A stretch of 64,000 bases of DNA from Fibrobacter succinogenes (GCA_902800345.1 CADCDO010000007.1:30723-94722), one strand, 5' to 3'; positions 8,742-18,979 are shown, counted from the stretch's first letter. Made by a program: numbers and translations. The notes: generated by a model from the sequence alone, not told the origin.

Positions 8742-9273
8742 TATAGTCCCCTTACTATTTACTGATGGTAAAATAGTTTCATGAATAATGTCAAAAAAGC
8801 AAAATATGTTTTACAAGAGAAGGGGGCGAATTTATTTCGCTCTCCAACATATACAGATTATCATAGATAAATGGATAGAAAACTAGTAACGACAACGCTT
8901 TATCAAAAGTTCACATAAGCACGAACGTGTTAACATTCGCAAGAAAACGCAACGGTTCCCTTAATTCAATTTAATAAAATTGTAACATAGAAAAAAGTTT
9001 TTTACATTTCCCAAAAACCATACTGGTAACACGCTAGTGAGCATTGGCGTATTATACCGTAATTGCGAAATTAATTACAAATACAAAATAATATGCTTTA
9101 ATTTTTCCATGCAATATTTTCCCTTGTAAAAAAAATTTTCCTCCCCGACATTTATTACAGTTTTGTTTCAAAAAGCATATATTTAAAACAACATCTTTTC
9201 ATAGTAAAAGAGGGTCGTTTTCTGCACTTTCCAGAAAACCTGTTTATTTGTACCATAAAGAAGGATAAAATTC
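8742..9273. other. AT-rich divergent intergenic region
   Basis: These 530 bases separate two divergently oriented accessory genes and must hold both promoters. I see many A/T runs but no gene, no strong hairpin with a T-run and no clear repeat. The plus-strand gene downstream has AAGGA just before its ATG. Confidence 0.5.
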
Positions 9274-12200
9274 ATGCAACTGCAACTCCCCACTTCAAAC
9301 AAAAAGCCCATAGACCTCCTCCATTCGAGATTTCCTTTCTTATCCAAAATCCCCACAATCAAAAGTCTTGAAGAATTAGGCACCACAAAAAATAAAGACT
9401 TGCCCCCCATTCATTACATAAAAGATTATCTATTCAACAGCACGGGTGAATTTTATAAAAGCGTAAACGCCAGCGCTCCTTATTACCTTTACTTTTTCGA
9501 AGTTCCTCAAAACATTCAAAAAATTATAATCACAAAAAATGATATTGGAGGGACCACAAACAGCACAATAAAGAAATGGCCCTCGGGCGGATTCTTTTAC
9601 GCCAACGACAAAAATGAATTTTTCGGAAACCAAAATCAAAAAAACTTCGAAGTCAAATTCAAGTCCGAAGAAGCGGACCCTTTGGTTTCAGGCATTAATT
9701 GCTACAGATTAGATTTGAGTTATATTGTCAATGACTTCATCAGCATCAATGATTATAGTGCATCTTGTAACGAATTCAAGGTTCCCAAAGATTTTGCCGA
9801 GGCAAAATTAGAAAATACGAAATTGCTTTTTGCAGTACCATCCAAATATACTCCCGACGAAGTAAAAGAAAAACTCAAGGTTGAAGCTCATTCCTATAAC
9901 ACACAAAATACGTACTATTTTGACGAATTACCTATTGCAGAAGCCATATACGAAGGCGAACCTCTATCTAAATCTAAAATTAGTTTCGGAAAATTATTTC
10001 ACGGCTCGAATAAATGCAAATTTAATTGTATTTGGGCCCCGCAGCCGCCCAGAAGGCTTATAAATAGAGGGTGCAGTTTTTTTGAATACACGGCATTATG
10101 CTTGAGTCCGATTTCCAAAGACTTTATAGGCTTACCGCATATAGTCGATCCTCTTTACAACTTTTGGAGAGGCCGTTTTTTCAACAAGCTTAAAAAAATT
10201 AAGAATTGTGAGATTATCGGTAAAATCAAGCTGCTAGTTCCCGTATATAGAAGGGTCAACGACAAGAGGGATGTGTTTATATGGAACCAGCCGCATCTTG
10301 TCAAGCCCGAATTTTTTAGGACTGATAAAGTCAAAGATTCTGATCCAAAATTAAATTTTTACACCAGGCATACTCTTTATCCGAATCTTTTTGACAGCTA
10401 TTCACTTGAAGACATTTATAAAAGCATAGATTGCTTTGACTATATAACTCCAGAAAACGCGGCACGTAAAATTGCACGCGCCCTTTACATACAGCCAAGA
10501 GGGAGGCGCAGCGTTTCAATCGAAGGAGGAGCGCTCAAATTGTTGTTGGGTGGCGCCATTGAACTTGCAGACCGAACAAAGGCCGTTAAAGATACAGTAT
10601 CCCCCCCAGAAAATGATTCTGAAGAAGAAAAAGCCGCTTATGACCAAAGAGTAAAAGAGGCAAAAGAAAAATTTGCAAAAGACCAGAGAAAAGCAAAACA
10701 AATAAAAAATATTCTCTGTTCAATGGTTTATTTTGATAAAAAAAATGATGAAACCAAAGAGGACTGCCTAAATGGAGAAGGCTATCTATTTTACGATGCT
10801 CCTATTCACTACGAACACCCTAAAATCAAAATCAATGGCAATGATACCAGAAAAAACTTAACGGAACTTTGTATACAGCGTCTTGAAAAGCTTTACGGCA
10901 AATATAAATCACCAATATCCGGCTGCGAAGCGATAAAGGACTTGCTCAGTAAGATTTTCCAGGAATTCAAAAGATATAACATAAAAATTGATTATGTCTA
11001 TAGCGATTTCGAAATCATGCGAAATACGGCAAAAGAGATAAGGAGTTCCAACAGAGTTTACAATATCGACAAAGACAACGACAGGAACACCCAGGATCTA
11101 TCCAAAGCGTCTTCATACCAGATTTGGCAAAGCATCTGGCAATCTCTAAACAAACTGCACAACGACCCTCCCCAAGGATACAAAGACATACTCTTCGAGC
11201 TGCAAAAAAGAGGTTTTCTCCCATACAACTGCACAAAAGAGGATCATTGCGAGCTCAACGAGGTTCTCTCATGTGCACACAGCACTCTAACGGACAGATC
11301 TAGTAGCAACGGTTATAACGACAGCAGCACTTACGAACAACGCCGAAACATCAATATTTGGGATTGCGTAATGATGGAATATACGGCAGATTGGTTCAAC
11401 AAATACCTTGTAGAGCCAGTTCGCGAATGTTCTTCCTGCGTAATTCCGTCCATGCATGCATTAAACTACCAAGCGGGTCATATCAATCATCACCAGCATG
11501 GTGAGGAATTCGAAACATACTTAGGTGGCAGCATCAATCTTGTCAGCAATATGCGTTCTAATCCTTGCCTATACACTTTAAAGACAGGCGTCTTTGACAA
11601 AGATTCGATGGACAACTGGAAAACCTATATTCCAGAGATAACGCCATTCTCCAGAATATTATTCTATGTCAACAACGTTCGCGCCGCCCGTCTATCAAAT
11701 CCATGTATTGGCGTGCATCCTTTCATTTCAACGCAATATACTTGGAACAACGATGTTGCAGAACGTAAAAAAGACACAACAGAAATTAGTGACAAGTTAC
11801 TCGATAAAGTACAGGAAAGTTACCCTTACTACAAAGAAATGCTAATACATATGTGGATGTGCAACCCAGAAATCACATATGCTTATCCTCACTACGATAA
11901 CGACGCAAAAAATATTCAAAAAGTTTTGAAAGCGACACCATCTTCTAAAACGGCATCTTTTGAGACGTATAACAAGCTCGACTATTTCAGGGATGTCTTT
12001 GGCGACATTCAAGATACGATTAAGGAACTGGACAACGTTCTAAAACCACGCTGCAAATCGAATGTTCTCATAAACAGCATCGTTCCAGAAAATAGCCCAT
12101 TCATCGTATCCGGATGGAAAATAGGTAGCTATTACGTGTATCGTCTTACAATCAACAACGAAAATCTAAAGGATGACGAGCCCTTATTCGAACATGTCCG

Positions 12201-13305
12201 ATATATCCGATTAAGAAAGTACGGATTCATCCTTCCTAAGATTCTGAAGATTTTCAAAAAATCGCTCCCATTAAAAATCACTGCTGACGGAAAGACGATT
12301 GCTTTTCCAAGCGCGTTCATTATAAGTAAAAAGGCTAGCAAAACAGAACCTGGATGCTGGATTGTATCAAAGAATTCCACGCCACCCTATTTTAAGGCCT
12401 CCAACGATTACTTTGAAACACATCCATCCCTATCGATGGCAGGAATTAGCTATGCTCCAGTTATAGACGAAATAATCATAAAAAGCAAGAAACCAGGATC
12501 CACATACAAAACAAAAAACCAACGTGTTTTTGTTCTAGACAACACAAGCGTTTTCGGCGATATCGCCCCTTGCCAAAAATGGATTGCAGATATCAAAATA
12601 AATGACATCAGCCAAGACACGCACATTTTCGAATATCGTCTCGGTGAAGACTATAAAAAATTTGTAAAAGACCATGAATACACATTCGAAATGGAATTCG
12701 ATCTAAACAAGTATTTCCAGGCAGAAGACAAGGATAAAGTAAAATTCGCAACTATTTCATGCAAAGAAAAGACGGACGTACCTAATTCAAATTACATCAT
12801 TAAAAAGACAACATACAGACCTGGGCATATAAACACCGCAGACTCCAACAGGCCATTCTATCTACTCGATATTATTCAGGATTTACAACCTAAAACAGAC
12901 ACTGACGAAAATACCGAGCAAAAGCCAAAACAGTCCACCATTTCAAGCATCAAGGCTTTCATCCAGGGAGCGAACGCTCGCGTTGACATTTACCGCAAGG
13001 ACGATGGCATCAACATCGGACGCGTGACTAAAGAGAAAACGAACGAACAATTTAGGGTTGCAAAACCTGGTGACAAAATCAAGCTCAAGGTGTCTTGGCT
13101 GAACGCTACAGACAAGGAAATTACCTATACCGTTGCGTTCTGCATAGACGACAAACTTGCCTGCGTCTGCTGCTTTAACAAAAATCCCGGCGATGAAGGC
13201 TACAAGGTATATGATTTAGGCCAAATACCTGCAGGTGCAAAGAAAATATCGGCACACGTTTTCCAAAACTACGTCCAACAACACAGCGTCGAAATCAAAC
13301 TTTAA
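9274..13305 (+). CDS. Large protein of unknown function (1343 residues)
   Basis: I do not recognise this protein. No signal peptide, lipobox or membrane helix is seen. A charged helical stretch lies around residues 450-480. After it come segments with an alternating helix/strand look, including a block ending DYVYSDFE and later one reading SRILFYVNNVRAARLSNPCIGVHPF. This gives the impression of a hydrolase-like barrel in the middle, with beta-sandwich segments at the C-terminus that end in a CARDB-like domain (KPGDKIKLKVSWLNATDKE). These fold impressions are weak. The base composition is AT-rich like the genes to its left. It has a good ribosome site and a bidirectional terminator 20 bases after the stop. 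Confidence 0.6.
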   Translation: MQLQLPTSNKKPIDLLHSRFPFLSKIPTIKSLEELGTTKNKDLPPIHYIKDYLFNSTGEFYKSVNASAPYYLYFFEVPQNIQKIIITKNDIGGTTNSTIKKWPSGGFFYANDKNEFFGNQNQKNFEVKFKSEEADPLVSGINCYRLDLSYIVNDFISINDYSASCNEFKVPKDFAEAKLENTKLLFAVPSKYTPDEVKEKLKVEAHSYNTQNTYYFDELPIAEAIYEGEPLSKSKISFGKLFHGSNKCKFNCIWAPQPPRRLINRGCSFFEYTALCLSPISKDFIGLPHIVDPLYNFWRGRFFNKLKKIKNCEIIGKIKLLVPVYRRVNDKRDVFIWNQPHLVKPEFFRTDKVKDSDPKLNFYTRHTLYPNLFDSYSLEDIYKSIDCFDYITPENAARKIARALYIQPRGRRSVSIEGGALKLLLGGAIELADRTKAVKDTVSPPENDSEEEKAAYDQRVKEAKEKFAKDQRKAKQIKNILCSMVYFDKKNDETKEDCLNGEGYLFYDAPIHYEHPKIKINGNDTRKNLTELCIQRLEKLYGKYKSPISGCEAIKDLLSKIFQEFKRYNIKIDYVYSDFEIMRNTAKEIRSSNRVYNIDKDNDRNTQDLSKASSYQIWQSIWQSLNKLHNDPPQGYKDILFELQKRGFLPYNCTKEDHCELNEVLSCAHSTLTDRSSSNGYNDSSTYEQRRNINIWDCVMMEYTADWFNKYLVEPVRECSSCVIPSMHALNYQAGHINHHQHGEEFETYLGGSINLVSNMRSNPCLYTLKTGVFDKDSMDNWKTYIPEITPFSRILFYVNNVRAARLSNPCIGVHPFISTQYTWNNDVAERKKDTTEISDKLLDKVQESYPYYKEMLIHMWMCNPEITYAYPHYDNDAKNIQKVLKATPSSKTASFETYNKLDYFRDVFGDIQDTIKELDNVLKPRCKSNVLINSIVPENSPFIVSGWKIGSYYVYRLTINNENLKDDEPLFEHVRYIRLRKYGFILPKILKIFKKSLPLKITADGKTIAFPSAFIISKKASKTEPGCWIVSKNSTPPYFKASNDYFETHPSLSMAGISYAPVIDEIIIKSKKPGSTYKTKNQRVFVLDNTSVFGDIAPCQKWIADIKINDISQDTHIFEYRLGEDYKKFVKDHEYTFEMEFDLNKYFQAEDKDKVKFATISCKEKTDVPNSNYIIKKTTYRPGHINTADSNRPFYLLDIIQDLQPKTDTDENTEQKPKQSTISSIKAFIQGANARVDIYRKDDGINIGRVTKEKTNEQFRVAKPGDKIKLKVSWLNATDKEITYTVAFCIDDKLACVCCFNKNPGDEGYKVYDLGQIPAGAKKISAHVFQNYVQQHSVEIKL

Positions 13306-13326
13306 TCCACATAAGCGTCATGAAAC

Positions 13327-13352
13327 AAGCCTAGCCCTTAAGGGCTAGGCTT
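13327..13352. terminator. Bidirectional intrinsic terminator
   Basis: The perfect arms AAGCCTAGCCC and GGGCTAGGCTT flank a four-base loop between convergent genes. T-rich sequence follows on the plus side. Confidence 0.85.
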
Positions 13353-13357
13353 TCTTT

Positions 13358-14323
13358 CTATTTACAAGGACAAGAACAAGACTCATTTTCCCTAAAAACG
13401 GCAACACATTCCATGTTCGTGTCTGCCATAGTTATCGTTTTTACAGCACGTATTTTATCCGTTGTTATTCTTGACGATTTGCGTCCATAAGCACTTTGGG
13501 TAATAGTCCAACAATAAAAATAATAACCTTCTTTGGGCACTGCCTTTAAAGTGATTTGAGTCCCTTTTTCACAAGGTTGCCTTCCAGCTGGAGTCACACT
13601 TCCATAATCATCATTATTGCTCTTGACGGTCAGAAAAAGTTGTCTAAATATAGCGCAATACTCCATATCGTCACGCCCTACATATGCAGACAATCGATTT
13701 CCACACCCTTTTTTTCGTTCAACAATCTTTCTTTTTTTTGTTGTTTTATTATAACTTTCCCATTCAATAAAACTATAGCCTTCTCTAGGTCTTGGATAAA
13801 AATAGGCCGTAATTCCCGTCTCATACATCCGTGTTCCTGACGGAAATACATCTCCATATCTAAGATTATCGCTGTAGACCGTCAACGTAGCAACATGCTG
13901 CCCCGGAGCTGGCAAAACGCCTATATCGGGCAATTCAATTTTACACCTCGGAATTTTTGCATTTTTTTCTGACGCGTAATGATCTACCGTTGTCGGATGC
14001 CGGTAAAGGATATCGTCTACATAAACTTTCGTTGTTTTCGCTAGAGCGAATCCCTTTTTGACATGAATTATTACGGATACAGAAAATTTTTGATTAAGTT
14101 TCGCTACACCCGTATAAGGAGTCGAATCACCTTCGAGTATAAAAGATGGTGTACCGACTTCCACTTGTCCAGAAGGATCCTGAATTGTCTTGGGGATTGC
14201 ATCACCACAATAAATTGGTCCCATAACAAGCCTCAATTCAGTAATTATCACATCATTTTGAGGAGAACTCGCCCCCCTTCCCTTAACTACAGTAAAATTC
14301 GAGTTTCTTCTTCTTTCTGCCAT
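13358..14323 (-). CDS. Protein with two InlB B-repeat-like domains
   Basis: This 321-residue protein has an N-terminal beta-rich domain of about 150 residues. Two modules with the divergent InlB B-repeat pattern follow: a Tyr/Phe-rich strand, then PREGYSFIEWES and later PKEGYYFYCWT, each ending in a YCAIFRQ or ECVAVFRE-type strand. Such repeats are usually on surface or secreted proteins, but no signal peptide is visible here. The protein ends with a Cys-rich ESCSCPCK tail, which is unusual. It converges on the 1343-residue protein and shares its AT-rich composition. Function unknown. Confidence 0.6.
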   Translation of the reverse strand: MAERRRNSNFTVVKGRGASSPQNDVIITELRLVMGPIYCGDAIPKTIQDPSGQVEVGTPSFILEGDSTPYTGVAKLNQKFSVSVIIHVKKGFALAKTTKVYVDDILYRHPTTVDHYASEKNAKIPRCKIELPDIGVLPAPGQHVATLTVYSDNLRYGDVFPSGTRMYETGITAYFYPRPREGYSFIEWESYNKTTKKRKIVERKKGCGNRLSAYVGRDDMEYCAIFRQLFLTVKSNNDDYGSVTPAGRQPCEKGTQITLKAVPKEGYYFYCWTITQSAYGRKSSRITTDKIRAVKTITMADTNMECVAVFRENESCSCPCK

Positions 14324-14382
14324 TTTTTTCCTTTTTGTATAAATAGAGGAACACTTTAAAAATTCTTTTTTTGAATCACCTT

Positions 14383-16626
14383 CTACCCCGCTTTCACAGC
14401 GATTTCAGGTTCCTTTTCTCCGGACTCTCCCGATTCGGTCTGAGAGATTTTTGTTCTTTCATCGTAGAGTTTTCTGGATATGTGCGTAAACGCTTCGACA
14501 ACATCCGGATCAAAATGCTTTCCGGCACCTTCGGTGATTATCGCCATAGCCTTTTCGTAGCTGAAGCCCTTCTTATAAATACGTTCTGCAATCAATGCGT
14601 CGAATACGTCGGCCACCGCCATGATTCTTGCGGAAAGCGGAATCTTCTCGCCCTTGAGACGTTCCGGATATCCCGTTCCGTCCCACTTTTCGTGATGGTA
14701 TTTCGCCATTTCGATGGATTCGGTCAGATAATCAGGATCAAAAGCGCCCTTTGCATCATCAACGATTTTTTGGAGGATTTTTCCGCCTTCGGTCGTATGG
14801 CTCTTCATGATGGCATATTCGTCATCGGTGAGTTTACCGTTCTTGTTCAAGATTAAATCCGAGACGGCGATTTTGCCGATATCATGGAGCGGTGCAGCTC
14901 GTTTGAGTTTGTTGACATAGGCATCCGTGAGAACACCCTTGAACTTTCCTTCGACTTGTAGTTCGCGAGCTACGGCTTCCACGTACTCAGCGGTTTTCTT
15001 GATATGATCGCCGGTACATTTGTCTCGCGCTTCGACCATTTCGGCAAATTCCATAATGATAACTTCTTGCATGCGCTGGATACGCTTCCCTTGTTCCTGC
15101 ACTTTCCACATGAAGTTATACGTATCGCGGGACATCGTGCAGACGTCTTCGTACAATTTTCCAATTTCATCGTGATTGAGTATATCAAGGCCAACCAATT
15201 TGTCAACAGACATCTTGATTCTTCCGAGATCCATCTCCCCATCTTCAAATTCGCTTGCAATCATCGTATTCGTCGCAATTCTGAACACGGCCTGGGACAT
15301 GTTGTTCAGCGGGGCCACAACCCTTCGTTTCACAAGTTCGACAACAACACACATGATAAGGATAGAAAGCCCAAAGAACAACGAAAGCAGCTTGATAAAG
15401 AATACAGCCTCGTCGGTCTTGATGGTTTCCATCGCGATATCGACACCAACATAAGCGACGGTTTTTCCCGCAGCATTCTTGAGCGGTTTATAAACCATGA
15501 AAAGCCAGCCATATATGTCGTTCGAAATAATCGGCTCAATTTCCTCACCGGCCAAAAGATTCGGCAGGTAAGCTTTATAAGCCGGGTCGAAAGTAATCTT
15601 TTTTCCTGGAGGTTCACCGGGATAGTCGTCGGAGTCGAGATCAAATATCACGACGACTCCATCTGGCAAGAACTTATAGACATAGAGGAACTTTGTCTGA
15701 GGAAAACTTTCCCGAATGCGTTCCAGCACCCATTTGGTCCTTGCGTATCCTTCGGCTTCATAACCCTTTGCGATGTATTCATCTAATTTTTCGACATCAA
15801 CGGCGACGGTCGCCGCCTGCGCAGCACCATAGGCGATTTCGGTAAAACTACGGATTGTCTTTTCGCGGTACAAGAAGAAGCCGATTGCACTGGCCAATGT
15901 TCCCAAAAGCACTTCGGTGATAATCATCATGATTATGGCTTTACGCAAAAGCGAATTACTCACCATCGAATTACTAAATCCGCGACCAGTCCCCGTCTTG
16001 CGCATAAAGATTCGGTTCATCTGGTCCTTATAATTCTGGGAGATAAAATGGAAAATAAAGACTGCCAGAACGACGATGATAGTCTTGTCGAAAACGTCAA
16101 CAACGATATCGGCAAGGAACTGCGATGTAAACAGGCCAAAGCCCATGACGTCATGAAACGCAACAGCGAACGGCGCAGAAGCGCCCTCACCTAGATTAAG
16201 TCCAAACAAGAAATATGTAAAGATCGAACCAAGACCGCCACCGATAATCGCAAACGAGAAGATAACAACCAGAATGCGCCATGCGTTCTTGAAAAAATTC
16301 TTATGGAAAAAAAACGCAGCAAAGATGGCTATCAAAATGCTCAGGACACCGTAATAGGTGGTGACCGGATCGGATATCCCGTTAATAGCATTCAGCGAAA
16401 ACCCGACAATAATAGCAGGCAAATAACCACCAAGCATAGCGGTCAGGACAGTTCCCGTACAATCCAGGTACAAAGGAAGACCAAAGAAAATCGCAAGCTT
16501 TGCGGGGATAACGTTCAAAAGAAGCCCAACTACAAGTAGTAATATCACGCTTCGGGAATGGGACCAAAAAGAATTTAGTCTACAAAGAGCACTATTCAGC
16601 CAATTTTTCAAAACATATTTTCTCAT
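14383..16626 (-). CDS. Multi-spanning membrane HD-GYP domain protein, probable c-di-GMP phosphodiesterase
   Basis: About 747 residues. Five to six hydrophobic helices fill the first 200 residues and resemble an ECF-type or MASE-like sensor membrane domain. Another helix, a periplasmic segment of about 150 residues with a Cache-like look (LPDGVVVIFDLDSDDYPGE) and a further helix with a HAMP-like linker follow. The C-terminal half is an HD-GYP domain with PLHDIGK (around 580) and HHEKWDGTGYPERLKGEKIP (around 650), so the catalytic HD and GYP signatures are intact. Intact HD-GYP domains usually hydrolyse cyclic di-GMP. The ATG at 16626 follows AAGGA; an upstream GTG lacks a ribosome site. The ligand sensed is unknown. 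Confidence 0.85.
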   Translation of the reverse strand: MRKYVLKNWLNSALCRLNSFWSHSRSVILLLVVGLLLNVIPAKLAIFFGLPLYLDCTGTVLTAMLGGYLPAIIVGFSLNAINGISDPVTTYYGVLSILIAIFAAFFFHKNFFKNAWRILVVIFSFAIIGGGLGSIFTYFLFGLNLGEGASAPFAVAFHDVMGFGLFTSQFLADIVVDVFDKTIIVVLAVFIFHFISQNYKDQMNRIFMRKTGTGRGFSNSMVSNSLLRKAIIMMIITEVLLGTLASAIGFFLYREKTIRSFTEIAYGAAQAATVAVDVEKLDEYIAKGYEAEGYARTKWVLERIRESFPQTKFLYVYKFLPDGVVVIFDLDSDDYPGEPPGKKITFDPAYKAYLPNLLAGEEIEPIISNDIYGWLFMVYKPLKNAAGKTVAYVGVDIAMETIKTDEAVFFIKLLSLFFGLSILIMCVVVELVKRRVVAPLNNMSQAVFRIATNTMIASEFEDGEMDLGRIKMSVDKLVGLDILNHDEIGKLYEDVCTMSRDTYNFMWKVQEQGKRIQRMQEVIIMEFAEMVEARDKCTGDHIKKTAEYVEAVARELQVEGKFKGVLTDAYVNKLKRAAPLHDIGKIAVSDLILNKNGKLTDDEYAIMKSHTTEGGKILQKIVDDAKGAFDPDYLTESIEMAKYHHEKWDGTGYPERLKGEKIPLSARIMAVADVFDALIAERIYKKGFSYEKAMAIITEGAGKHFDPDVVEAFTHISRKLYDERTKISQTESGESGEKEPEIAVKAG

Positions 16627-16728
16627 ACCCAAAATTTTTCCTTCTTTAGACACTAAAATAAATAAAAAAAGCCCAGTCCACCCTCGTTAAAATAAAATTA
16701 AACCCTAAAAAAGGACCAAACGGCAAAA

Positions 16729-16750
16729 GCCTAACCCAAATGGATTAGGC
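16729..16750. other. Inverted repeat in the HD-GYP/uppP divergent region
   Basis: The arms GCCTAA and TTAGGC are ten bases apart, about 90 bases before uppP and 100 before the HD-GYP start. It could be an operator or a short terminator; no T-run is present. Confidence 0.35.
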
Positions 16751-16836
16751 AACCAGGCCAAAACGCCCGACAGCACAGCATACAACTAAAAATCAATAAC
16801 AAATAACCAATTTCCATTTACTACATTTACCTCACT

Positions 16837-17679
16837 ATGTTCGAATCAATCATCCTCGGCCTGTTGCAGGGCCTCGCCGAATTTCTCCCCATCTCCAGCT
16901 CCGGCCATTTAGTGCTTGGGCACGAACTTTTAGGCATGAACGAAGCAGGCATGTTCTTCGACATCATGCTCCACGCAGGCACGCTCCTCTCCATCTTCGT
17001 GGTGTTCCACAAGAAGATTACGGACATCATCGTGGGCTGCCTCCGCCGCGACAAAGAACAGCTCCGTGAAGCGGGTTTCATCATCTTGGCGAGCATCCCG
17101 ACGGCGCTCATCGGCCTCGGCTTCAAGGACGCACTCGAAAGCTTGTTCGAAAATCCGCGCGCCGTCTGCGTTGCAGAACTTTTCACCGGCCTTTTGCTTT
17201 TCACGTCGCAGTGGGGCCCAACCGGCGCCAAGCACCCGGATAACGAAGGCGTCAAGATGAACTGGTGGCGCGCCCTCGTGACCGGTACCGTGCAAGGCAT
17301 CGCTTGCATTCCGGGCATCAGCCGTAGCGGTTCCACCATCAGCGCCATGATGTTCATGGGCGTAAACCGCAAGTACGCCGGCGAATTCAGCTTCCTCATG
17401 AGTATCCCCGCCGTAGGTGGCGCAGCCCTCCTCGATTGCATCAAGTGGATCAAATGCCAAAGCATAACTCCAGAAAAAGCGCTTCTCGACCCGGAAAAGG
17501 CATTGAAATGCGTCGATGCAGGCGGATTCACGCCGGAACTTTTGGTCGGCATGGTTGTCGCATTCGTCTTTGGAATCATCGCCCTCAAGTGGCTCATGAA
17601 CTTTGTACAAAAGGGTAAGTTCCAGCACTTCGCCTGGTACGTCTGGGCAGTCGGCATCTTGGGATTGATTTTCCTTTAA
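16837..17679 (+). CDS. uppP: Undecaprenyl-diphosphatase
   Basis: This 280-residue integral membrane protein removes a phosphate from undecaprenyl diphosphate so that the lipid carrier can be reused in peptidoglycan and polysaccharide synthesis. Both family signatures are present: GLAEFLPISSSGHLVLG near the N-terminus, and GISRSGSTISAMMFMG in the middle, with the catalytic Glu, His and Arg. About eight hydrophobic helices fit the family, and length is typical (265-290). It appears to be a single-gene transcript, with a strong terminator 25 bases after the stop. The ribosome site is poor. Confidence 0.95.
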   Translation: MFESIILGLLQGLAEFLPISSSGHLVLGHELLGMNEAGMFFDIMLHAGTLLSIFVVFHKKITDIIVGCLRRDKEQLREAGFIILASIPTALIGLGFKDALESLFENPRAVCVAELFTGLLLFTSQWGPTGAKHPDNEGVKMNWWRALVTGTVQGIACIPGISRSGSTISAMMFMGVNRKYAGEFSFLMSIPAVGGAALLDCIKWIKCQSITPEKALLDPEKALKCVDAGGFTPELLVGMVVAFVFGIIALKWLMNFVQKGKFQHFAWYVWAVGILGLIFL

Positions 17680-17703
17680 GCATTCAATCTATTGATAAAA
17701 AAA

Positions 17704-17731
17704 GGCACACCCAACGGGCGTGCCATTTTTT
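17704..17731. terminator. Intrinsic terminator after uppP
   Basis: The stem GGCACaCCC/GGGcGTGCC has a three-base loop and is followed by six T on the plus strand. A-rich sequence on the other side lets it also serve the convergent lipoprotein gene. Confidence 0.85.
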
Positions 17732-17762
17732 ACGCAGCTCCACTTTTACTGTTCGTTTACGC

Positions 17763-18672
17763 CTACGGAAGAGGCACGACGATATGCCATTTGCCGTTGT
17801 CACACCGATACATCCAATGACCGTCAATTACAACCGAAGAATCAGGCTTGTTGCAAGGGACAGCATCGGGAAGGATTCCATCCGGGCCATTGCAGTATTT
17901 CATGATGCCGAACTTAGTACAAAGTTCATCTTCGCTATACCCACACTTTTCTTTGGAAGTGTCACAGTCTTTCGCCTCAATCCACATTCCGCTAGCGCAC
18001 ATGTAGAGGGGGCTGTGATTTTTGCAATCCATCTTTAACGTGAAATCAGGCTCATCGCAATTCCATTTGTCGTCGCTTTCGACATCGGAGATGTGGACGC
18101 AACTTCCAGTAGGGACCCAATAATCTTCACACACATACTCTTTCCCGGACTTACAGTCGATAGCACTCTGCGGTCCGTTTGCATCACAATGCTTAGGCCC
18201 ACATCCCGGAGCATCGCATGATGTTGGAGCGACGTCCATACATGTTTCTTTAACATCTCTCCAGAAACCGTCACGACAAACGTAAACATCGTCCGTCTCG
18301 CAGTCCGAAGCAGTCGCTCCTTCTTCAGTGCAGATGGGAAGCTGATGACTGACTTGTTCAGACTTGTCAAAATGCGGCATGTGGACGCATTCGTCTGTAG
18401 ATTGCGACGATGCGGGAAGCGATTCGGAACTGGAACTATTTGCAACAACAGAAGAGGAACTTTCGACAACATTGTCGCTGCTTGACATAGGCTGTTGCTT
18501 GGATTCCGATGACGCAACCGCATCACTGCTCGACGCAGGAACACTACTACTGGAGGAGTTCTGCAAATTGCCAAAATCAACAGGTGCGCTAGAACGATCA
18601 TCACCGCAAGCAGCAAGACCCCAAACGGCGACCACAGACAAAAGACCAAATTTTTTTCATCAGTATATTCAT
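17763..18672 (-). CDS. Ser-rich lipoprotein with an apparent homopolymer frameshift in the signal peptide
   Basis: The main frame encodes about 290 residues: a lipobox (GLAACGDD), a Ser-rich linker of about 90 residues, then a Cys-rich region (about 20 cysteines) with several repeats of a WxPTGSCVHISD-like type. As it stands this frame has no ATG in the signal peptide. An ATG with AGGAA at proper spacing lies at 18672, followed by a second ATG and seven A at 18651-18657. With six A the reading would be MKKFGLLSVVAVWGLAACGDD-like, a textbook lipoprotein signal; with seven, translation stops after a few codons. A TTG start inside the frame is the alternative. Phase variation, decay or sequence error cannot be separated here. 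Likely an outer-membrane lipoprotein of unknown function. Confidence 0.65.
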
Positions 18673-18979
18673 TTATGAGTTCCTTTTTCTCTTAAAAAAT
18701 ATACTATCGTCATCCCTAAAAATCAAGTATTTCATGCAACAAAATTTAAGATTTTTTGCAAATTTCGACATTTTTTAAGCGTATTTTTATTTAATTTTAT
18801 ACATATGCAACAATCCGTAGCATAAAGGATTTTATGGGAGCATCAAAAAATTACGACATTTATCATTTATTACAAATTCAAAAAAAAAATGCAAATTTAT
18901 ACTCCGAAATTTCATTTTTTTGTACTTTGCCCGTGTATTTGGGATCGTCGATAAAACAAATCCATTCCGATGAGGATAT

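Noticed and set aside
16700..16800. Cyclic-di-GMP riboswitch between the HD-GYP and uppP genes
   Set aside because: Short CGGCAAAAGCC and GCCTAA/TTAGGC pieces recall the motif, but the conserved stems and the tetraloop receptor are not present.
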